A stretch of 64,000 nt of DNA, taken from contig NZ_LT963352.1 of assembly GCF_900236475.1 (NCBI RefSeq), positions 496,001-560,000 on the forward strand. Direction: 5' to 3'. The translations under genes and the position numbers were made by a program. This document shows, one piece after another, positions 35,320 through 42,675 of the stretch. Every line of letters begins with the position of its first letter. The stretch's first letter is position 1. Below the pieces are notes generated by a model. That model made no database searches, was not told the origin of the DNA, and saw only the letters and a program-made list of their open reading frames with translations. This stretch comes from Streptomyces chartreusis NRRL 3882 (GTDB lineage Bacteria; Actinomycetota; Actinomycetes; Streptomycetales; Streptomycetaceae).

Positions 35320-36518
35320 CCGAGCCGGGGCAGCGCCGACGGCTTGTCCGTGCGGGACGGGGCCCTGCCGCAGAACTCCGCTTCGATCACGTTGATGTAG
35401 AGCGACGGGTCCGGGAGCCAGTCACCGTTGATGTTGAACGTCAGCTGGTGCTTCCCGTCCTGTGTGCCGACCATCGCGGACAGGGAGCCGTTCGTCCGGC
35501 CGCTCTTGCCCACGACCTTCACGCCGCAGGACAGCTGCGCGGACTCGACCCCGAGTCCGTACCCGAGCCCGCCCCCCGCGGGCACCTCGTCGAGCATCTT
35601 CTCCATCTGCTCCGGGGGCAGCAACTCGCCCTTGATCAGGGCCCGTTGGAAGCGGTTGAGGTCACCGCTGGTGGAGATCACGTCACCGGCCGCGCCCAGC
35701 CAGGTCATGTTCTGCTCGGTGGCATCGTGGATTCGGGCGTCGGGTGCCTCCTGGTGCAGCCGGGAGTAGCCGACGGGGTGGGGTTTCGGCATATGGGGTG
35801 AGGTGCCCGGGAACGACGTGCCGCGCAGCTTCAGCGGTCGGACGATGCGGCGGGTGATCTCCTGCGCGTAGGAGCGGCCCGTCGCCTCCTCGATGACCAT
35901 CCCCGCGATGACGAAGTTGGTGTTCGAGTACACCGGCGTCGTCTCCGGGTCGGGCAGCGGCGGGTACTTCAGCGCGATCGCCACGAGTTCCCCGGGCGTG
36001 TGCGTGTCGTACCGGTGCTCCGGAAAGCCGGGCCCTGCGGCGTCGTTGGCGAATGCCGGGTCGTCGGTGTAGTTGGCGATGCCGCTGGTGTGGTTGAGGA
36101 GCTGACGCAGAGTGATCTCGTCGCCGTCGTAGCCGTTGCCCTGCACCAGGCCCGGCAGCCATCGCTCGACGGTGTCGTCGAGGCTCAGTCTGCCTTCCGC
36201 CTCAAGCTGGAGCAGGACGGTCGCGACGAAGGTCTTGGTGATGCTGGCCCCGCGGAAGTGGTCGCCGGGAGAACGCTCGCGGCCCGTCGCGGTGTCGGCG
36301 TGACCGGCCGCCGCGAACCAACTCCGCCTGCCCTCTTGGACCTTGGCGGCCACTCCGGGCAGTCCGCCCTTCTCCACGAGAGCACGCAGTGCGATCCGGG
36401 TCGCCTCGTGGTCACGCTGCGGCTGTGCCGCGTGCGCGGACGGGGCGAGTGCCGCCGTCCCGGCGGATAACGCCACGGCCAGGCCGAATGAGACGGTGCG
36501 TGAAGCCCGCTGCTTCAT
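35316..36518 (-). CDS. Secreted serine hydrolase, class-C beta-lactamase / D-Ala-D-Ala carboxypeptidase type
   Basis: A 400-residue protein with a signal peptide (about 1-31, ending AHA). The penicillin-binding fold has the nucleophile in ASITK (Ser92, Lys95), VYSNTN as the second motif and VVGKSGRTNG as the KTG-like third motif. It probably trims peptidoglycan or related peptides outside the cell. Codon 17, in the signal peptide, is TTA (36470-36468), making it bldA-dependent. GGGAGG precedes ATG 36518. Its stop shares the CTAG at 35316-35319 with the convergent acyl-CoA dehydrogenase. Confidence 0.88.
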   Translation of the reverse strand: MKQRASRTVSFGLAVALSAGTAALAPSAHAAQPQRDHEATRIALRALVEKGGLPGVAAKVQEGRRSWFAAAGHADTATGRERSPGDHFRGASITKTFVATVLLQLEAEGRLSLDDTVERWLPGLVQGNGYDGDEITLRQLLNHTSGIANYTDDPAFANDAAGPGFPEHRYDTHTPGELVAIALKYPPLPDPETTPVYSNTNFVIAGMVIEEATGRSYAQEITRRIVRPLKLRGTSFPGTSPHMPKPHPVGYSRLHQEAPDARIHDATEQNMTWLGAAGDVISTSGDLNRFQRALIKGELLPPEQMEKMLDEVPAGGGLGYGLGVESAQLSCGVKVVGKSGRTNGSLSAMVGTQDGKHQLTFNINGDWLPDPSLYINVIEAEFCGRAPSRTDKPSALPRLG

Positions 36519-36537
36519 GATGTGTGCCTCCCGTTCA

Positions 36538-36561
36538 CCGAGGGGCGGGGCTGCCCCTCGG
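36538..36561 (-). terminator. Terminator after ssuD
   Basis: CCGAGGGGC-ggggct-GCCCCTCGG is a perfect nine-pair stem 60-85 bp past the ssuD stop and just before the ribosome site of the serine hydrolase gene, separating the two transcripts. Confidence 0.7.
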
Positions 36562-36622
36562 TGCGGATGACGCCCGACGCGGGCTCCGGGGTTGATCGTC
36601 GGGGCGGGGAGGCCGAGGCGCC

Positions 36623-37801
36623 CTAGCTCGCGAAGGGCGCGAACACGGCGGGTTCGGTGGGTGCGCTGGGTGAGATCGGCTCAGCGGATGCGGCGTGCCG
36701 GCCCGAGGGGTGCCGCCACAGTCCTCGTGCGGCGAGGCGCGGCAGGACTCCCTCGCCGAACCAGTACGCCTCTTCCAGGTGGGGGTAGCCGGAGAGGACG
36801 AACTCGTCGATACCGAGGGCGTGGTACTCCTTGATCCTCTCGGCGACCTCGTCGTGGCTGCCGACCAGGGCGGTGCCCGCGCCACCTCGTACCAGGCCGA
36901 TGCCGGCCCACAGGTTGGGGTGGATCTCCAGGCGGTCGCGCCGGCCGCCGTGCAGGGCGAGCATGCGCCGCTGGCCCTCGGACTCGCTGCGGGCCAGCCC
37001 CGCCTGCACCGACGCCACGGTCTCCGGGTCGAACCCGTCCAGCAGCCGGTTCGCCTCGGCCCAGGCCTGCTCGGCGGTGTCCCGGGTGATGACGTGCAGC
37101 CGGATACCGAAGCGGAGCGTGCGTCCCTCGGCGGCAGCGAGTGAGCGGATCCGGTCGAGCTTCTCGGCGACCTGGGCGGGCGGTTCGCCCCAGGTGAGAT
37201 AGACATCGGCGTGCCGGGCGGCGATCTCACCGGCGATGGGCGAGGAGCCGCCGAAGTACACCTGGGGAACGGGGTCGGGCACACGAGCGAGCTTCGCGTC
37301 CTGCACCCTGAGGTGCTCACCGTGCAGGTCGACCGTACCGCCTTGCCACAACTCCCTTACGACGTGCAGGAATTCTCCGGTCCGACGGTACCGGCTGTCC
37401 TTGTCGAGGAAGTCTCCGAAGGCCCGCTGTTCCTGGTTCTCGCCGCCGGTGACGACGTTGAGCAGCAGCCGTCCGCCGGTCTGCCGCTGGAAGGTGGTGG
37501 CCATCTGCGCGGCGAGGGTGGGCGAGATCAGCCCCGGCCGGAAGGCGACGAGGAACTTCAGGCGTTCGGTGTGCTGGCTGACCATCGCGGTGGTGAGCCA
37601 CGCGTCCTCGCACCAGGCGCCGGTGGGGGTGAGGGCACCGGCGAAGCCCACTTCCTCGGCGGCGCGGGCGATCTGGCTCAGGTAGGCGACCGTGGGGGGC
37701 CGGTCCCGGCCGGATGCGGTGGCCGGGGTGCCGTGGCCGCCGCCGACGACATGGCGACTGTCGCCGTTGGTGGGCAGGAACCAGTGGAAGGTGAGGGACA
37801 C
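36623..37801 (-). CDS. ssuD: FMNH2-dependent alkanesulfonate monooxygenase SsuD-like
   Basis: A 392-residue LLM-class flavoprotein closely patterned on SsuD: FHWFLPTNGDSRHVVGG, GFAGALTPTGAWCEDAW, FLVAFRPGLISPTLAAQMA, NVVTGGENQEQRAFGDFLDKDSRY, and YFGGSSPIAGEIAARHADVYLTWGEPP. It splits alkanesulfonates to aldehyde and sulfite with oxygen and reduced FMN from SsuE, giving sulfur when sulfate is scarce. GTG 37801 has GGAG nine bases upstream. ssuE is 50 bp upstream on the same strand, and a leader peptide heads the unit. Confidence 0.9.
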   Translation of the reverse strand: MSLTFHWFLPTNGDSRHVVGGGHGTPATASGRDRPPTVAYLSQIARAAEEVGFAGALTPTGAWCEDAWLTTAMVSQHTERLKFLVAFRPGLISPTLAAQMATTFQRQTGGRLLLNVVTGGENQEQRAFGDFLDKDSRYRRTGEFLHVVRELWQGGTVDLHGEHLRVQDAKLARVPDPVPQVYFGGSSPIAGEIAARHADVYLTWGEPPAQVAEKLDRIRSLAAAEGRTLRFGIRLHVITRDTAEQAWAEANRLLDGFDPETVASVQAGLARSESEGQRRMLALHGGRRDRLEIHPNLWAGIGLVRGGAGTALVGSHDEVAERIKEYHALGIDEFVLSGYPHLEEAYWFGEGVLPRLAARGLWRHPSGRHAASAEPISPSAPTEPAVFAPFAS

Positions 37802-37851
37802 GGGGAGTCTCCGATCGATGGGGAACGTCCGGCGGCGGCGGTGAGTGGGTG

Positions 37852-38406
37852 TCAACCCGCCACGGCCAGCAGCGGGGTGCGGCCGAGCGCCGTGGAGAAC
37901 TGGTCGACCACCTGGGTGAGCGCCTCGGCGGCGGCCGGTGCGACGCTCAGGGACCCGTCGTCGTGCACGGTGATGTCCTTGTCGAGGGTGAACCAGCCCT
38001 GCACGGTGTGCGCCGCACCCATGGAGGTCAGCACCGGGCGCAGGGCGTAGTCGATGGCCAGGACATGGGCGATGCTGCCGCCGGTGGCGAGCGGCAGCAC
38101 GGTCTTGCCGGTGAGTGCGTACTGCGGGAGCAGGTCCAGCAGTGCCTTGAGGACACCGGAGTAGGACGCCTTGTAGACGGGCGTGCCGATGACGACGCCG
38201 TCGGCACGTGCGAACAGGTCGGTGGCCTCGACGATCGCGGGGTGCCGGAAGTCCGCGCCGAGCAGGGCGTCGGCGGGGATGGTGCGGACGTCGAGCGGGA
38301 TCACGTCATGGCCCTGTGCGGTCAGCCGCTCGTCCAGGTGGCGCAGCAGTCGGCTGGTGCGGGAGGAGGCGGAGGGGCTGCCGGAGACGGACAGGACGGT
38401 GGCCAT
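37852..38406 (-). CDS. ssuE: NADPH-dependent FMN reductase SsuE-like
   Basis: A 184-residue flavodoxin-fold reductase: LSVSGSPSASSRTSRLLRHL (phosphate loop), GVVIGTPVYKASYSGVLKALLDLLP and GKTVLPLATGGSIAHVLAIDYALRPVL. It supplies reduced FMN to SsuD. It starts at ATG 38406 and is the first enzyme gene of the ssu unit; a 190-nt leader separates it from the Cys-containing leader peptide. No ssuABC transporter genes are adjacent. Confidence 0.9.
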   Translation of the reverse strand: MATVLSVSGSPSASSRTSRLLRHLDERLTAQGHDVIPLDVRTIPADALLGADFRHPAIVEATDLFARADGVVIGTPVYKASYSGVLKALLDLLPQYALTGKTVLPLATGGSIAHVLAIDYALRPVLTSMGAAHTVQGWFTLDKDITVHDDGSLSVAPAAAEALTQVVDQFSTALGRTPLLAVAG

Positions 38407-38596
38407 GGGGTCTCTTTCCGGGAGGGGGCGCGAATGCGCGTGGCAGGCCGAATTCGAAGGACGCCGCGTTCAACGGGCGTGACTGAGCGCCGAATTCAGG
38501 CGTGAGGGAAATGCACCGCGCATGACGTCCGGTCGGCGCGGCGGTGTTCGGCCGACGGCGAATACGGCGGTGGGGAGAAGCGGCGAGCCGGGAGAC

Positions 38597-38674
38597 TCAG
38601 GCTGCGGCGCGACAGGAAGCGCTGGAGACGCGTGCGAGGTCGACGTGGCGTCGCCGCGTGAGGTCCAGTCGCAT
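38597..38674 (-). CDS. Cysteine-containing leader peptide of the ssu operon
   Basis: A 25-codon ORF: MRLDLTRRRHVDLARV, then SSASCRAAA and TGA. This matches the short leader peptides found before sulfur-assimilation genes in Streptomyces, with an Arg-rich N-terminus and one Cys (codon 21) near the end. ATG 38674 is chosen; ATG 38680 would add Met-Thr. It begins very close to the predicted transcription start and lies 190 nt before ssuE. Ribosome stalling at the Cys codon when cysteine is scarce could open the ssuE leader; that mechanism is inferred. Confidence 0.8.
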   Translation of the reverse strand: MRLDLTRRRHVDLARVSSASCRAAA

Positions 38675-38687
38675 GGTCATGCCATGG

Positions 38688-38717
38688 ATCGTGGCAGCGG
38701 GAGACGACGGCCGTCAA
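38688..38717 (-). promoter_or_regulatory. Probable promoter of the ssu leader
   Basis: On the minus strand TTGACG (38717-38712), 18 bases, CACGAT (38693-38688), placing transcription start within a few bases of the leader-peptide ATG. Confidence 0.5.
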
Positions 38718-38750
38718 GGAAATCGCGGCTCATCTCGCATCCCGGACCAT

Positions 38751-38820
38751 GGTTTTCGGGACTGTGGATTTCGGACGGTGATCTCGGACGGTGGTTCTCG
38801 GACTGTTTGATTTCCGGGAT
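38751..38820. repeat. Five tandem 13-15-bp repeats upstream of the ssu promoter
   Basis: Units at 38751 (GGTTTTCGGGACTGT), 38766 (GGATTTCGGACGGT), 38780 (GATCTCGGACGGT), 38793 (GGTTCTCGGACTGT) and 38807 (TTGATTTCCGGGAT) share the core TCGGAC-G/T-GT. They begin 34 bp upstream of the -35 box, where an activator would bind. Confidence 0.6.
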
Positions 38821-38838
38821 TTCGGCCGTCGATGCCGT

Positions 38839-39129
38839 TCAGTCCTCGTCCGACGGAACCACCACGAGGAAGGCGTCCGACTCCAGGTCCATCACGACGG
38901 TGGCGGGCTCGCCCTCGGCGCGGCGGCGTGCCGCGTACTCCTCCGCCGGCCATGATCCGCGCGGAGCTCCCGCCGGGAACCGCTCCAACACCTTCGCGCC
39001 GATGGCCGCAGACACGTCCGCTGCCCTCCCCTGTCCCGCGCCGCCTGCCGGCGACGTCGATCGGTCACTGTCGTACACATCCGCTTGCCCCCGATCCCCC
39101 CGGACATGTACCGCCCGGTAGAAGTCCAC
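38839..39129 (-). CDS. Hypothetical small acidic-tailed protein
   Basis: A 96-residue protein from GTG 39129. It has a basic start (FYRAVHVRGDRGQADVYDSD), a central AAIGAKVLERFPAG, and ends in VVMDLESDAFLVVVPSDED, which looks like real protein sequence with matching codon bias. A GGTAGAGG element precedes the start. No known family. It is divergent from the SPW-repeat gene. Confidence 0.55.
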   Translation of the reverse strand: MDFYRAVHVRGDRGQADVYDSDRSTSPAGGAGQGRAADVSAAIGAKVLERFPAGAPRGSWPAEEYAARRRAEGEPATVVMDLESDAFLVVVPSDED

Positions 39130-39241
39130 GCCTCTACCAACCTCTACACATAAAGGAAAAATAAGAGCAGAATGGGCTTACGCGGCACTTACCGCATACC
39201 TCACCAGCCGCGGTCGCCCTGCAAGACGAAGGAGACGAGTC

Positions 39242-39682
39242 ATGGCCAACGTCTCGCCCACCAGAGGTGACATAACCAGCCACCCTGATGCCTCCGAGAT
39301 GCGGGATCGGTACGCCCGCGTGCTCGGTGGTCGCGATGTGGCGCTCGTGGACGGACCGGTGTTCCTGCTCGGTCTGTACTGCGCGGCCTCCCCGTGGATA
39401 GTCCACTACACGACCAGCCAGCCGCCGCTCGTGACGCACAACCTGATCATGGGTATCGCGATCGGTCTGCTGGCGCTCGGGTTCACTCGCGCTCCGGAGC
39501 GCATGTACGGCCTGAGCTGGGCCATGTGCGCACTCGGGGTGTGGATGATCATCTCGCCGTGGGTCGTCGGTGACAGCCCGGACGCCGGCGTCGTGTGGAA
39601 CAACATCATCATCGGTGCACTGGCCGTGATTCTGGGTCTGGCGTGCGCCGGCACTGCGGCAAAGGCCTCCACGAGGCCCTAG
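39242..39682 (+). CDS. SPW-repeat membrane protein
   Basis: A 146-residue protein with four hydrophobic helices arranged as two SPW repeats; the motif Ser-Pro-Trp opens a helix in CAASPWIVHY and MIISPWVVGD. The family is of unknown function and common in actinobacteria. The start ATG 39242 follows GAAGGAGACGAGTC. The 112-bp upstream gap is AT-rich with a repeated CCTCTAC. Confidence 0.85.
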   Translation: MANVSPTRGDITSHPDASEMRDRYARVLGGRDVALVDGPVFLLGLYCAASPWIVHYTTSQPPLVTHNLIMGIAIGLLALGFTRAPERMYGLSWAMCALGVWMIISPWVVGDSPDAGVVWNNIIIGALAVILGLACAGTAAKASTRP

Positions 39683-39703
39683 ACCCACCGCAGGGAAAAC
39701 CGA

Positions 39704-39730
39704 AGGCCGGTCCGCGCCCCGGACCGGCCT
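39704..39730 (+). terminator. Terminator after the SPW-repeat gene
   Basis: AGGCCGGTCC-gcgcccc-GGACCGGCCT, a perfect ten-pair stem 22 bp past the stop. Confidence 0.8.
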
Positions 39731-39809
39731 CTCCATGTCCGCACCGGAGTGTCCCGTCCGTCAGGGGGCACAAGCACTACAGCGGGGGACCTGAAGAAGA
39801 GGGGCGGAG

Positions 39810-40073
39810 ATGGAGATCGACGGCGTCATCAGTGCCATCGTGATCGGCATCGTCATCGGCGTCCTGGGCCGGCTCGTGGTCCCGGGCCGTCAGCGGATCG
39901 GAATCCTGTGGACGATCCTCGTCGGCATCATCGCCGCGTTGGTCGGCTCCGCGATCGCCGCCGCGTTCGACGTCGCCGACACCAAGGGTGTCGACTGGGT
40001 CGAGTGGCTCATCCAGATCGGCCTCGCCGCGCTCGGCGTCGCCGCACTGGACCGCTCGAAGGCACGCCGCTGA
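39810..40073 (+). CDS. GlsB/YeaQ/YmgE family stress membrane protein
   Basis: An 87-residue protein with three hydrophobic helices: VISAIVIGIVIGVLGRLVVPG, ILWTILVGIIAALVGSAIAAAF and WLIQIGLAALGVAAL. This is the transglycosylase-associated family (GlsB/YeaQ/YmgE), small membrane proteins tied to general stress, with no known catalytic activity. GGGGCGGAG precedes ATG 39810. A strong hairpin at 40165-40195 can end its transcript. Confidence 0.88.
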   Translation: MEIDGVISAIVIGIVIGVLGRLVVPGRQRIGILWTILVGIIAALVGSAIAAAFDVADTKGVDWVEWLIQIGLAALGVAALDRSKARR

Positions 40074-40161
40074 CGGCGCAGGACAGCGACCGCGCAGCGA
40101 CAGCCACAAACGGTTCAGCCCATGCACACGTGCGACACAGAATGACACCCGGCACCCGGCA

Positions 40162-41085
40162 TCAGGGGCTCGCCGACCGCAGCGCGGCGAGCCCCTCGCG
40201 GCTGGACGGGTACAGCGGCGTCCAGCCCAGCTCGCGTTCCGCCTTGGCGCAGGACACCACCAGCCGCGAAGACATCACGGTGTGCGCGTACGACATCGGT
40301 CTCATCAGCCACAGCGGTACGGTCATCGGCTTCGGCAGTCCGAACGCCCCGGCCACGTTCTCGACGTGGGCGCGGAAGCCGAGCGGGGTGCGGTCGGCGA
40401 TGTTGTACGCCTGCCCGGGGCGGCCGCGTTCCACCGCCGCGACCACCGCGCGGGCCGCGTCGGTGAGCTCCACCCACGGCAGCACCCGACCGCGGTCGGC
40501 GGGCACTGGCAGCTGCCGCCTGCGCAGCAGGGGCAGCAGCGCCTCGGTGCCACCGGGGCCGTAGAAGAGGCCGAAGCGGAGCGCGATGCCCTCCAGCGCC
40601 TCCGTCTCGAAGGCCAGCCGCTCCTTCGTCCGCATGGCCGCGATGTGCCGCTCCAGCTGCGGGGTCGTGCCCCGTGGGCCGAAGGGGTCGTCCTCCGTGA
40701 CCGGGCGGTCGCCGTGGTCCCCGTAGCCGTAGCCGAAGACCATCGACTCCACGACGAAGCGTCGGGCACCGGTGACGCGGGCCGCTTCGACGAGGTGGGC
40801 CGTGCCCTCGGTGCGCAGCGCGTCGGTCGCGAACATGTCGCGGTCACGCATGGGGGGCTTGCGCAGGGCGGTCGCGGCGTGGATCACGGTGTCGAAGTGG
40901 TGTCCGTCGACGGCGCTCAGCAGCGCGTCGCGGTCCATGAGGTCGGCGCGGACGCCGTTGTCCGGACCCCGCCCGAGTCCGGTGACCTTGTGGCCCGCCT
41001 CGGTCAGGGCGCGGGTGACGTGCCGTCCGAGGACGCCGCTCGCGCCGGCGAGGAGGATGCTCTGGTTCTTCTGGATCGTCGTCAT
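40162..41085 (-). CDS. NAD(P)-dependent epimerase/dehydratase family protein
   Basis: A 307-residue extended SDR: ILLAGASGVLGRHVTRALTEAGHKVTGLGR gives the Rossmann motif and VVESMVFGYGYG sits near the active site, where the usual YxxxK is not obvious (ERHIAAMRTKERLAFE follows). Such atypical SDRs act on sugars or small carbonyls or have lost catalysis. Its last codons lie inside a terminator hairpin. Starts at ATG 41085; the neighbouring acetyltransferase is on the same strand, 55 bp upstream. Confidence 0.82.
   Translation of the reverse strand: MTTIQKNQSILLAGASGVLGRHVTRALTEAGHKVTGLGRGPDNGVRADLMDRDALLSAVDGHHFDTVIHAATALRKPPMRDRDMFATDALRTEGTAHLVEAARVTGARRFVVESMVFGYGYGDHGDRPVTEDDPFGPRGTTPQLERHIAAMRTKERLAFETEALEGIALRFGLFYGPGGTEALLPLLRRRQLPVPADRGRVLPWVELTDAARAVVAAVERGRPGQAYNIADRTPLGFRAHVENVAGAFGLPKPMTVPLWLMRPMSYAHTVMSSRLVVSCAKAERELGWTPLYPSSREGLAALRSASP
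40165..40195. terminator. Terminator hairpin overlapping the end of the epimerase gene
   Basis: GGGGCTCGCCG-accgcagcg-CGGCGAGCCCC, a perfect 11-pair stem. It is positioned to end the GlsB-family transcript on the plus strand and encodes the last residues of the epimerase on the minus strand. Confidence 0.7.
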
Positions 41086-41139
41086 GACCGTGCGACGGAT
41101 CGGACGGGCGCGGATGTGACATCCAGGCGGGGCGGCCTG

Positions 41140-41925
41140 CTACGGCGTGTAGACGTACGGCGTCGTCGTGGTGAGCGGTGTGAAGCCCAGGCGTTCCAGG
41201 ATGGGGCGGCTCTGGCTGGAGGCGTCGACCTGGAGGTAGCGGTAGCCGCGTGCCGCGGCGGCGTGAGCGCGGTGGGCCACCAGGGTGCGGTAGATGCCGC
41301 GGCCGCGCCAGCCCTCGACGGTGCCGCCGCCCCAGAGGCCGGCGAACCGCGTGCCGGGCACGAGTTCCATGCGGGCCGCGCTCACCGGCTCGTCGCCGGC
41401 CATCGCCACGACGGCGACGACGGTGTCCGGGTCATCCGAGAGCCGGGCGAGGAGCTGGTCGCGCAGCCAGGCGCTGTCCGCGCCGAACGCCTTCTCGTGG
41501 ACGTGGGCCACGAGATCCACGCCCCGCGGATCGGTGACCGGCACGACGCGGACGCCCTCGGGAGGTTCGGCGTCCAGGGAGAGGGTCGCGACCTCGCCGA
41601 TCATCAGCGTCTCCTCGGATTCGGGCCTGAACCCGGCCGCAAGCAGCCGCTGCCCGAGGTCCGCCGGCCGGTCGTGCCCGTACAGCTTCCACTCGAAGTC
41701 GAGGCCGAGCCGGGTGTAGTGGGCGATCTGCTCGGCGATCGCCGCGTCCACCGCCGCCTCGTCGAGGGCGGACCACAGGACGCCGTTCCAGCCCTGCGCG
41801 GTGGCGACCTGGCGCACCACGCCGCCGGTCCGCTCGACGCGGACGCCGGGGCCGTCCGGCCGCGCCCCCTCGCGCAGCTCACGGTCGAACAGGGTGAGCA
41901 GCGCGGTGTGATCGACATGAGTCAT
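41140..41925 (-). CDS. GNAT-family N-acetyltransferase
   Basis: A 261-residue protein. The C-terminal GNAT domain (about 130-255) has the acetyl-CoA pyrophosphate loop GWRGRGIYRTLVAHRAHAAAARGYRYLQVDASSQSRPILERLGF. The N-terminal half (about 1-120) is a second, degenerate GNAT-like unit. ATG 41925 gives MTHVDHTALLTLFDREL; the longer frame from 42015 has no ribosome site. Substrate unknown. Confidence 0.85.
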   Translation of the reverse strand: MTHVDHTALLTLFDRELREGARPDGPGVRVERTGGVVRQVATAQGWNGVLWSALDEAAVDAAIAEQIAHYTRLGLDFEWKLYGHDRPADLGQRLLAAGFRPESEETLMIGEVATLSLDAEPPEGVRVVPVTDPRGVDLVAHVHEKAFGADSAWLRDQLLARLSDDPDTVVAVVAMAGDEPVSAARMELVPGTRFAGLWGGGTVEGWRGRGIYRTLVAHRAHAAAARGYRYLQVDASSQSRPILERLGFTPLTTTTPYVYTP

Positions 41926-42041
41926 GGGCACACCCCAGCACGCGCCGGGCGGCCGGACAACGCGTTTTACGGGTGCGGCCGAACGCCCCGGCGGCCGTAC
42001 AGTCCTGTTGATCACGTCGTCACCAGGAAGGGCCCGGCACC

Positions 42042-42527
42042 ATGGTCGTGAAGGACGCGGAACTGCCGTACCTGCGCCGCTGCGTGGAGCTCGCGGCGGA
42101 GGCGCTCGAAGCCGGGGACGAGCCGTTCGGTTCGGTCCTGGTCGGCGGGGACGGCACGGTCCTCGGCGAGGACCACAACCGGGTGGCCTCGGGTGATCGC
42201 ACGCGGCACCCCGAGTTCGAACTGGCGCGCTGGTCGGCAGCCCGTCTCACGCCCGAGGAGCGGGCGGCGGCCACGGTCTACACCTCCGGCGAGCACTGCC
42301 CGATGTGTGCGGCCGCGCACGCCTGGGTCGGTCTGGGACGCATCGTCTACGTGGCCTCGTCCGAACAACTCGCATCCTGGCTGAGCGAGTTGGGGGTCGC
42401 CGCGCCGCCGGTGCGCACACTCCCCGTCCACGAGGTCGCACCGGGTGTGGTCGTGGACGGACCGGTGCCCGAGCTGACGGAACGGGTGAGGCAGTTGCAC
42501 GTGCGGTTCCACCGGGGACGCGACTGA
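42042..42527 (+). CDS. Nucleoside/guanine deaminase-like protein
   Basis: A 161-residue cytidine-deaminase-fold protein: AGDEPFGSVLVGGDGTVLGEDHNRVASGDRTRHPEFELARW, with the zinc His and catalytic Glu in HPEFE, and SGEHCPMCAAA with the two zinc Cys. It probably deaminates guanine or a similar purine or pterin. The ATG at 42042 follows GGAAGGGCC. A terminator at 42535-42562 ends the unit. Confidence 0.85.
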   Translation: MVVKDAELPYLRRCVELAAEALEAGDEPFGSVLVGGDGTVLGEDHNRVASGDRTRHPEFELARWSAARLTPEERAAATVYTSGEHCPMCAAAHAWVGLGRIVYVASSEQLASWLSELGVAAPPVRTLPVHEVAPGVVVDGPVPELTERVRQLHVRFHRGRD

Positions 42528-42534
42528 GACACCC

Positions 42535-42562
42535 GGGCGGTCCCGGCCTGCCGGGGCCGCCC
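42535..42562 (+). terminator. Terminator after the deaminase gene
   Basis: GGGCGGTCCCGGC-ct-GCCGGGGCCGCCC; 13 pairs with one G-U, eight bases past the stop. Confidence 0.75.
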
Positions 42563-42638
42563 CCACCGGGGCTTCGTGAGGCCGGCCGCCCGAGATGCAG
42601 GGGCGCGCGGTCAAACTTACGATCGAATTCAACAGGCC

Positions 42639-42650
42639 AGGCGTACGCCT
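42639..42650. promoter_or_regulatory. Perfect 12-bp palindrome in the leader of the c-di-GMP/PLP gene
   Basis: AGGCGTACGCCT lies 26 bp before the GTG at 42676 and 16 bp after a TACGAT -10-like element (42618-42623). It could be an operator or, in RNA, a hairpin near the ribosome site. Confidence 0.4.
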
Positions 42651-42675
42651 CGGTCTCCCCGACGGGGGGAGGCGC

